Positions 57,900-64,000 of a DNA stretch of 64,000 nt are shown piece after piece. The first letter of the stretch is position 1, and every line of letters begins with the position of its first letter. The DNA is from Streptococcaceae bacterium AM104-57 (GTDB lineage: Bacteria; Bacillota; Bacilli; Lactobacillales; Streptococcaceae): contig JAQDPW010000004.1 of NCBI GenBank assembly GCA_027659245.1, positions 1 through 64,000 on the forward strand, read 5' to 3'. A program made the translations under genes and the position numbers. The notes beneath the pieces were generated by a model. The model was given only the letters and a program-made list of their open reading frames with translations, searched no databases and was not told the DNA's origin.

Positions 57900-58660
57900 T
57901 GCAGTTAGCTACTGCCAAAGCCCAAGTGGTACACTTGGAATAAGCCACTGGGATTAGGTCATTTCCTCTAATCGCTGGACAATTTCTGAGAGGCTATAAC
58001 CACAGCTTTTTGTTTCAATTGCTAATGAGTTTGATACCGCATAGACATCTTATCTCGTGTAAGGTAAGTTCGTGGATAACCAAATGGACTTAAATACTAT
58101 ATCTGGAGATACTCCTATGCTTTATGTAGGCATTGATGCCGCTAATAATAAACACGATGTTACAGCCTTGAATGTTCAAGGAAAAACTGTTCTCAAACAC
58201 CTCACTTTTTCAAATACCAGAGCTGGCTTTGAACTCTTAGATCAGTCTCTTCGACAGCTCAATCAATACTGTCTCCTGTTACCAGTCAGGTTAGATTGTT
58301 TTAGCAGGAAAAATGGTCAAACAGGTGCCCCTCATCTGCGTTGGGCCCCCAGATAAGCTTCCAAAGCAAGTAATCATTTTTTACCTGCTTTTAAAGACTA
58401 TCCTAAGACTAAGTTAGAGTAAGGAAAATATTACAATGTGGCTATCATTCATTTAGCTAAAAACTTATCAGAACCCTGTTTTATCTCCTCAAAAACAAGC
58501 TACCCTTTGACGAACAAAAAGTGATCTAACTTCTGAATTTGACACAAGATAACCTTTGAAAAAAATGAACTTTTTCAAGAGCTTTTTACCGTGCTCTAAA
58601 ATCATCAGCTTTGAAACAAGAAATATTTTAGAAAAAAACTATTGACTTTTCTTATAGTTT
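57900..58660 (+). mobile_element. IS110-family element remnant
   Basis: The sequence from about 57900 resembles an IS left flank, then 58117-58260 encodes MLYVGIDAANNKHDVTALNVQ, the N-terminal DEDD motif of IS110 transposases. After about 58260 the frame decays, with a break near 58350. A short C-terminal match (YNVAIIHLAKNL near 58432-58467) shows that the middle is deleted. Boundaries are approximate. It splits the bacteriocin genes from each other. Confidence 0.65.
58072..58356 (+). pseudogene. IS110 transposase N-terminal fragment
   Basis: This 94-codon open frame holds the GIDAANNKHDV motif and LDQSLRQLNQY, then runs into unrelated residues. A working IS110 transposase has about 400 residues. 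Inactive. Confidence 0.75.
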
Positions 58661-58672
58661 GTCTTTCATAGA

Positions 58673-58909
58673 CTAACAGGTCAAGGCACCGCCAATTCCA
58701 CCTAGTACAGCACCAATTGCACCTGTTCCTATAGCGTATGGCCCAAGTAGAAATGTTGAGCCATAAGTTGTAGCATAACCTTCCATCGCACCGTATGCAA
58801 CCCCCGCTGCACAGCTAATTGTTCTTCCCCAATCAATATCCCCACCTTCAACGCAAGCAAGCATTTCAGTATCCATAATCTCAAATTGTGACATCATTTT
58901 TGTATTCAT
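58673..58909 (-). CDS. Blp-type double-glycine class II bacteriocin precursor
   Basis: This 78-residue precursor has leader MNTKMMSQFEIMDTEMLACVEGG and a 55-residue core DIDWGRTISCAAGVAYGAMEG...GIGGALTC. The core is hydrophobic, rich in Gly/Ala with GxxxG-like repeats (GAIGAVLGGIGG) typical of pore-forming two-peptide bacteriocins. It has two cysteines (core position 10 and the last residue) that could form a disulfide. It resembles BlpK/BlpU-like pneumocins as I recall them. No partner peptide or immunity gene follows directly; an IS110 relic does. Confidence 0.85.
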   Translation of the reverse strand: MNTKMMSQFEIMDTEMLACVEGGDIDWGRTISCAAGVAYGAMEGYATTYGSTFLLGPYAIGTGAIGAVLGGIGGALTC

Positions 58910-58964
58910 GACAATTACTCCTTTTTATTTTTAATTTTTGTCCTGTTGCAACTTTGACAAGTAT

Positions 58965-59028
58965 AGTATATCACTGTTTATTATATTTTTTCATCCAAAT
59001 CTTGAATTGTCATCGAAACGTCTTAAAT
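58965..59028 (-). promoter_or_regulatory. BlpR-type promoter d (Blp bacteriocin)
   Basis: ATTTAAGAC and ATTCAAGAT (complement 59020-59028 and 58999-59007) start 21 bp apart. The -10 TATACT is 28 bp on (complement 58965-58970). Confidence 0.8.
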
Positions 59029-59093
59029 TAGCTTTTTATTTCAATCCACCTCTAAATTTTTAAAGAAAGATAGTTTCTAATCACTTTTTTACC

Positions 59094-59157
59094 ATTCAGG
59101 AAGTTTCAATGACTATTCAAGATTTTATAAAGCACGAAATTGTTTTTATGTCATAAT
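59094..59157 (+). promoter_or_regulatory. BlpR-type promoter e (blpABC)
   Basis: ATTCAGGAA (59094-59102) and ATTCAAGAT (59115-59123) are 21 bp apart. A -10 CATAAT lies 28 bp on (59152-59157). It faces away from promoter d. Confidence 0.75.
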
Positions 59158-59188
59158 AGACCTATCCACTATATGAAAGGGATTGCCA

Positions 59189-61342
59189 ATGACTTCTTAT
59201 AAACGTACATTTGTTCCTCAAATAGATGCTAGAGACTGTGGTGTTGCTGTCTTAGCCTCGATTGCTAAATTCTATGGTTCAGATTTTTCTCTAGCTCACT
59301 TGAGAGAACTTGCAAAGACCAATAAAGAAGGGACGACTGCTCTTGGCATTGTAAAAGCCGCTGATGAAATAGGCTTTGAAACAAGACCTGTTCAAGCAGA
59401 TAAAACGCTCTTTGACATGAGTGATGTCCCCTATCCATTTATCGTTCACGTTAACAAAGAAGGAAAACTCCAACATTACTATGTTGTCTATCAAACAAAG
59501 AAAGACTATCTGATTATTGGTGATCCTGACCCTTCTGTAAAAATCACCAAAATGTCAAAAGAACGCTTTTTCTCTGAATGGACTGGAGTAGCTATTTTTC
59601 TAGCTCCCAAACCCAGCTATCAACCCCATAAAGATAAAAAGAATGGTCTACTAAGCTTCCTTCCTCTGATTTTCAAACAAAAATCTCTCATTGCTTACAT
59701 TGTTCTCTCAAGCTTATTGGTCACTATTATCAATATAGGTGGTTCTTATTATCTCCAAGGAATCTTGGATGAATACATCCCAAATCAGATGAAATCAACT
59801 TTAGGAATCATCTCAGTTGGTCTAGTTATCACTTATATCCTCCAACAAGTCATGGGCTTCTCCAGAGATTATCTCCTAACCGTTCTGAGCCAGAGATTAA
59901 GCATTGATGTGATTTTATCCTATATTCGCCATATTTTTGAACTTCCTATGTCTTTCTTTGCGACACGTCGTACAGGGGAAATCATTTCACGGTTCACAGA
60001 TGCCAACTCTATTATAGATGCCTTGGCTTCTACCATTCTCTCTCTTTTTCTTGATATTTCCATTCTGATTCTTGTAGGAGGTGTCTTACTGGCACAAAAC
60101 TCTAATCTCTTCCTTCTTTCTCTTATTTCCGTTCCTATATACATGTTCATCATCTTTTCTTTTATGAAGCCTTTTGAAAAAATGAACCATGATGTCATGC
60201 AAAGTAATTCTATGGTTAGTTCTGCCATTATCGAAGATATCAACGGGATTGAAACTATCAAGTCACTCACAAGTGAAGAAAAACGCTACCAAAATATCGA
60301 CAGTGAATTTGTAGATTATCTAGAAAAATCCTTTAAACTCAGTAAATATTCTATTTTACAAACTAATTTAAAACAAGGAACAAAGTTAGTTCTTAATATA
60401 CTTATCCTATGGTTTGGCGCTCAATTAGTCATGTCTAGTAAGATTTCTATCGGTCAGCTGATTACATTTAACACACTTCTTTCTTACTTTACTACTCCAA
60501 TGGAAAATATTATCAATCTCCAAACCAAACTTCAATCTGCGAAGGTCGCTAATAACCGCTTGAACGAGGTCTATTTAGTCGAATCTGAGTTTCAAGTCCA
60601 AGAAACTCCTGTTCATTCAAATTTTTTGATGGGTGATATTGAATTTGATGATCTTTCTTATAAGTATGGTTTTGGACGAGATACCTTAACGGATATTAAT
60701 CTAACGATTAAACAAGGAGATAAGGTAAGCCTGGTTGGAGTTAGTGGTTCTGGTAAAACAACTCTAGCCAAATTGATTGTTAATTTCTTTGAACCCTACA
60801 AAGGACATATTTCCATCAATCATCAGGATATTAAAAACATTGATAAAAAAGTCTTGCGCCGTCATATTAATTACCTACCTCAACAAGCCTATATCTTTAA
60901 TGGCTCTATCTTGGAAAACTTAACTTTGGGCGGTAATCATATGATTAGCCAAGAAGATATTCTAAGAGCTTGTGAATTAGCTGAAATCCGTCAAGATATT
61001 GAAAGAATGCCTATGGGCTATCAAACTCAGCTCTCTGATGGAGCTGGCTTATCTGGAGGACAGAAGCAGCGAATTGCCCTCGCTCGTGCTCTTTTAACTA
61101 AATCTCCTGTTTTAATACTAGATGAAGCTACTAGCGGTCTTGATGTCTTGACTGAGAAAAAAGTTATAGATAATCTTATGTCCCTAACTGATAAAACCAT
61201 TCTCTTTGTAGCCCATCGTCTCAGTATAGCCGAACGAACCAACCGTGTCATTGTTCTTGACCAGGGGAAAATCATTGAAGTTGGTAGTCACCAAGAGTTA
61301 ATGCAGGCGCAAGGTTTCTACCATCATCTATTCAATAAATAA
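59189..61342 (+). CDS. blpA: bacteriocin/pheromone-processing ABC exporter BlpA
   Basis: This 717-residue protein is a peptidase-containing ABC transporter that cuts after the GG of leaders and exports the core. It has a C39 peptidase domain (about 1-140) with catalytic C17 (DARDCG) and His near HYYVVY, a six-helix membrane domain (about 155-440), and an ATPase domain with Walker A GVSGSGKTT, signature LSGGQKQRIALARAL and Walker B VLILDEAT. ATG 59189 follows AAAGG. The gene is uninterrupted, whereas many pneumococci carry a disrupted blpA. Confidence 0.93.
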   Translation: MTSYKRTFVPQIDARDCGVAVLASIAKFYGSDFSLAHLRELAKTNKEGTTALGIVKAADEIGFETRPVQADKTLFDMSDVPYPFIVHVNKEGKLQHYYVVYQTKKDYLIIGDPDPSVKITKMSKERFFSEWTGVAIFLAPKPSYQPHKDKKNGLLSFLPLIFKQKSLIAYIVLSSLLVTIINIGGSYYLQGILDEYIPNQMKSTLGIISVGLVITYILQQVMGFSRDYLLTVLSQRLSIDVILSYIRHIFELPMSFFATRRTGEIISRFTDANSIIDALASTILSLFLDISILILVGGVLLAQNSNLFLLSLISVPIYMFIIFSFMKPFEKMNHDVMQSNSMVSSAIIEDINGIETIKSLTSEEKRYQNIDSEFVDYLEKSFKLSKYSILQTNLKQGTKLVLNILILWFGAQLVMSSKISIGQLITFNTLLSYFTTPMENIINLQTKLQSAKVANNRLNEVYLVESEFQVQETPVHSNFLMGDIEFDDLSYKYGFGRDTLTDINLTIKQGDKVSLVGVSGSGKTTLAKLIVNFFEPYKGHISINHQDIKNIDKKVLRRHINYLPQQAYIFNGSILENLTLGGNHMISQEDILRACELAEIRQDIERMPMGYQTQLSDGAGLSGGQKQRIALARALLTKSPVLILDEATSGLDVLTEKKVIDNLMSLTDKTILFVAHRLSIAERTNRVIVLDQGKIIEVGSHQELMQAQGFYHHLFNK

Positions 61343-61352
61343 GGAGAATGTC

Positions 61353-62714
61353 ATGAATCCTAATCTATTTAGAAGCGTCGAGTTTTATCAGAGACGTTAC
61401 CATAATTATGCGACAGTATTAATCATACCACTTTCATTACTGTTTACTTTCATCGTGATTTTCTCCCTTGTTGCCACAAAAGAGATTACTGTTACATCGC
61501 AAGGAGAAGTCACTCCTACAAGTGTCATTGCATCCATTCAGTCAACCAGTGATAATCCTATCCTTGCTAATCATTTAGTGGCAAATCAAGTAGTTGAAAA
61601 AGGTGACTTACTTATCAAATACTCTGAAACAATGGAAGAGAGCCAGAAAACTGCCTTAGAAACTCAATTACAAAGACTTGAGAAGCAAAAAGAAGGACTT
61701 GGAATTTTGAAACAAAGCTTAGAAAAAGCGACTGATCTTTTTTCTGGCGAGGATGAGTTTGGCTACCATAATACCTTTATGAATTTTACTAAACAAGCTC
61801 ATGATATTGAACTAGGTATCACAAAGACTAACACCGAAGTTTCAAATCAAGCTAATCTTGCCAATAGCAGTTCATCAGCCATCGAACAAGAAATTACAAA
61901 AGTTCAACAACAAATTGGAGAATATCAAGAGTTGAGAGATGCTATCATAAATAACAGAGCACGCTTACCAACTGGCAATCCGCACCAGTCAATTTTGAAT
62001 CGTTATCTTGTAGCCTCACAAGGACAAACACAAGGAACTGCAGAGGAGCCATTTTTATCTCAAATTAATCAAAGTATTGCAGGTCTGGAATCATCTATCG
62101 CAAGCCTCAAAATTCAGCAAGCTGGGATTGGAAGTGTAGCAACTTATGATAATAGTTTAGAAACTAAAATTGAAGTACTTCGTACTCAATTTTTACAAAC
62201 AACCTCACAGCAACAACTAACCGTGGAGAATCAATTAACAGAATTAAAAGTACAACTAGATCAAGCGACACAGCGCTTGGAAAACAATACCTTAACCGCT
62301 CCAAGTAAAGGTATCGTTCATCTGAACAGCGAATTTGAAGGTAAAAATAGAATTCCAACTGGTACAGAAATTGCTCAAATATTTCCTGTCATCACAGATA
62401 CAAGAGAAGTACTAATCACTTACTACGTATCTTCTAACTATCTACCTCTACTAGATAAAGGACAAACTGTAAGATTAAAGCTTGAGAAGATTGGAAATCA
62501 CGGCATTACCATCATCGGCCAACTTCAGACAATTGATCAAACTCCTACCAGAACAGAGCAAGGCAATCTCTTTAAATTAACCGCTCTTGCAAAACTATCT
62601 AATGAGGATAGCAAACTCATCCAATATGGCTTACAAGGTCGCGTCACTAGTGTAACTGCAAAGAAAACATATTTTGATTATTTCAAAGATAAAACTTTAA
62701 CACATTCTGATTAA
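61353..62714 (+). CDS. blpB: bacteriocin export accessory protein BlpB (HlyD/ComB-like)
   Basis: This 453-residue membrane fusion protein has one N-terminal helix (about 24-46: YATVLIIPLSLLFTFIVIFS), a long coiled-coil hairpin (about 85-260) and a beta-barrel/lipoyl region with NNTLTAPSKGIVHL. It partners BlpA in export of BlpC and bacteriocins. It starts 10 bp after blpA, with AAGGAG upstream. Confidence 0.92.
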   Translation: MNPNLFRSVEFYQRRYHNYATVLIIPLSLLFTFIVIFSLVATKEITVTSQGEVTPTSVIASIQSTSDNPILANHLVANQVVEKGDLLIKYSETMEESQKTALETQLQRLEKQKEGLGILKQSLEKATDLFSGEDEFGYHNTFMNFTKQAHDIELGITKTNTEVSNQANLANSSSSAIEQEITKVQQQIGEYQELRDAIINNRARLPTGNPHQSILNRYLVASQGQTQGTAEEPFLSQINQSIAGLESSIASLKIQQAGIGSVATYDNSLETKIEVLRTQFLQTTSQQQLTVENQLTELKVQLDQATQRLENNTLTAPSKGIVHLNSEFEGKNRIPTGTEIAQIFPVITDTREVLITYYVSSNYLPLLDKGQTVRLKLEKIGNHGITIIGQLQTIDQTPTRTEQGNLFKLTALAKLSNEDSKLIQYGLQGRVTSVTAKKTYFDYFKDKTLTHSD

Positions 62715-62770
62715 TTTTCAGATAACACTCTATAACTATTTAATATCTTATAAAACAGGAGAATTATAAC

Positions 62771-62926
62771 ATGGATAAAAATCAAAACTTTACTTCATTC
62801 CAAGAACTAACAACTACTGAACTCAACCAGATTACAGGTGGAGGATGGTGGGAAGATTTCTTATATAAAGTTAATAGATATTCTCATAACATCACACAAG
62901 GACTTCATCAGCCAATACAACTATAA
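62771..62926 (+). CDS. blpC: BlpC peptide pheromone precursor
   Basis: This 51-residue ORF is too short for most gene callers. The leader MDKNQNFTSFQELTTTELNQ..GG (24 residues) is that of BlpC. The mature pheromone is 27 residues, GWWEDFLYKVNRYSHNITQG then LHQPIQL. ACAGGAGAATTATAAC gives a good ribosome site. It is third gene of blpABC, 56 bp after blpB, and followed by a terminator facing blpH. It should be exported by BlpAB and sensed by BlpH. The sequence mixes features of known pherotypes. Confidence 0.93.
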   Translation: MDKNQNFTSFQELTTTELNQITGGGWWEDFLYKVNRYSHNITQGLHQPIQL

Positions 62927-62927
62927 A

Positions 62928-62966
62928 AAAATAAGACCGAGAAAAAATCACTCTCGGTCTTATTTT
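62928..62966. terminator. bidirectional terminator between blpC and blpH
   Basis: AATAAGACCGAGA (62930-62942) pairs with TCTCGGTCTTATT (62952-62964). A-rich and T-rich flanks allow it to serve both convergent genes. Confidence 0.9.
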
Positions 62967-62968
62967 CA

Positions 62969-64000
62969 TCATTCTGTATGTATCATAGTAAGTACCTGAC
63001 GAAAGACTTGATCTTGACAGGTGGTATTGAGACTGACATTGGGATAACTTTCCACAATCTTCATGACGGTATAGAGACCAACACCTCGGCCCTCCCCTTT
63101 AGAACTAACTCCAAAAGAGAAGATTTCAGAAATATCTATCCCCTCTTCTTTGATGGAGTTTTCAATGATGAAGGTCTCCTGTGCTCCATTTTTTATAAAG
63201 GCGATTGAAACATGAGGTTGACTAGCCTCTGCGCTGGCTTCAATAGCATTGTCACAAAGGATAGACACAATAGTCAGAAAATCAAGCAGGCTCATCCCCT
63301 CAACTTGAATCTCCTCAGGTACTTCGACATTAAAGACAATATCCTTTTCTCTGGCTTTTATAAATTTTCCTGCTAAGAGACTTTTGAGGGCACGATCACG
63401 AATATTCACCAATCTGCCCAGGTCATATTTATTGTCCTGCAATTTTTTACTAGAATCCTTTAAGACGGAGTCGTAGACCTCTTTTATCTGTCCCATATCC
63501 TCCTCTTCAATACCTAGGCGTAAGCTGGTCAAGAGGTTGGTATAATCATGACGAAAGCTCCGAACCTCCTTATAAAGCTCCTCTATATGCAGACTATACC
63601 GCTCCATATCTCTGTAGCGCAAGGTCTGCTCTTGGTTCAGTTTTTTCTGAAGTTTTTCCTTCAAATAGGTATCCAGCTTCTTGATAACCCCCATAAAAAA
63701 GAGCAAGTAAAACACTAGGATCAGATGGCGAACAGTCGTTGATTGAATACTTTGTTCATATTCAAAAAAAGACAGACTTTCCATGACTAGATAGTAGGCC
63801 CCCATTATCCAGTTAATCTTAGTCAGGGACTTTTGAAAACCTTTATCTAGAATCTCCTTTCTCAAGCTAGTGAAATCATAGTCCAACCATTTCAAAAAGG
63901 CTAGAGAAATGAAGAAATTGAAAATTATTATACACAACCAAATCAAAGAGTAATCATCATGTACTTGCCCTTGTCCCAAAAATGGAAGCACAAAATAAGA
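62969..64000 (-). CDS. blpH: BlpH-like sensor histidine kinase (partial, 5' end beyond the window)
   Basis: This HPK10-type kinase is open to the window edge (the GTG at 63991 is internal, since codons for S-Y-F precede it). At least three membrane helices are visible, then a coiled coil and the H-box RSFRHDYTNLL, N-box LCDNAIEAS and G-box GEGRGVGLYTV. HPK10 kinases sense peptide pheromones and lack the usual HAMP domain. Convergent position to blpC matches the pneumococcal blp locus. The receptor region that sets pheromone specificity is mostly outside the window. Confidence 0.88.
   Translation of the reverse strand, partial: SYFVLPFLGQGQVHDDYSLIWLCIIIFNFFISLAFLKWLDYDFTSLRKEILDKGFQKSLTKINWIMGAYYLVMESLSFFEYEQSIQSTTVRHLILVFYLLFFMGVIKKLDTYLKEKLQKKLNQEQTLRYRDMERYSLHIEELYKEVRSFRHDYTNLLTSLRLGIEEEDMGQIKEVYDSVLKDSSKKLQDNKYDLGRLVNIRDRALKSLLAGKFIKAREKDIVFNVEVPEEIQVEGMSLLDFLTIVSILCDNAIEASAEASQPHVSIAFIKNGAQETFIIENSIKEEGIDISEIFSFGVSSKGEGRGVGLYTVMKIVESYPNVSLNTTCQDQVFRQVLTMIHTE

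Overview
The window looks like chromosome of a mitis-group Streptococcus (S. mitis / S. oralis / S. pneumoniae relatives). The evidence is low GC, strong AGGAGG ribosome binding sites, MurE with the L-Lys-type DDPN motif, the murT-gatD pair, livJHMGF-clpP-upp gene order, and a bacteriocin locus whose pheromone, transporter and kinase are clearly of the pneumococcal blp type. No tRNA, rRNA or CRISPR array was seen.

Layout. 1-7.5 kb: cshA helicase, a flavin disulfide reductase, a lipoprotein, murT-gatD (lipid II amidation) and pepQ. 7.5-12.9 kb: acetyltransferases, the NAD salvage pair pncB-nadE, an XRE regulator/membrane protein pair, a HAD phosphatase and dispersed repeats. 13-24 kb: an amino acid permease, then a wall-biogenesis run on the minus strand (SNF2 helicase, unknown charged protein, murC, two GNATs, mltG, greA). 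23-32 kb: sulfur amino acid lyases, an AliB-like peptide-binding lipoprotein, murJ and divergent murE. 32-39 kb: ppaC, RNA-related genes, a HAD-cyclophilin fusion, and rpsF-ssb-rpsR followed by a tandem hairpin array. 39-47 kb: a CBS protein, the liv operon with a CodY-like box, clpP with a CtsR-like box, upp and dCMP deaminase. 47-54 kb: DegV, a flavoprotein, a frameshifted DUF1697 gene, NUDIX, a MerR/TipA-like regulator, a Na+ symporter and manA. 54-64 kb: a blp-like bacteriocin and quorum-sensing island with IS debris.

The island is the most interesting part. Five near-identical direct-repeat boxes (9-bp repeats 21 bp apart, 27-28 bp upstream of a -10) sit in front of blpABC, two double-glycine bacteriocins, an orphan bacteriocin leader, and a secreted LPXTG-anchored thioredoxin-like protein. 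One bacteriocin is class IIa (pediocin-like) with an unusual five-residue disulfide loop, and it overlaps an enterocin-A-type immunity gene. blpC, missed by length cut-offs, encodes a 27-residue pheromone with a sequence I do not recognise as a standard pneumococcal pherotype. The likely circuit is: BlpAB exports and cleaves BlpC, BlpH senses it, and an off-window BlpR drives all the boxes. BlpAB also exports the bacteriocins, and the wall-anchored thioredoxin may handle their disulfides.

Other observations: two ~51-bp-period arrays of terminator-like hairpins directly after rpsR and livF; a dispersed structured repeat with compensatory base changes; three apparently leaderless genes (murT, murE, HI0933-type flavoprotein); and a murE/murJ divergent promoter pair sharing one -35 site. 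All functional calls rest on reading motifs by eye; no database search was run.
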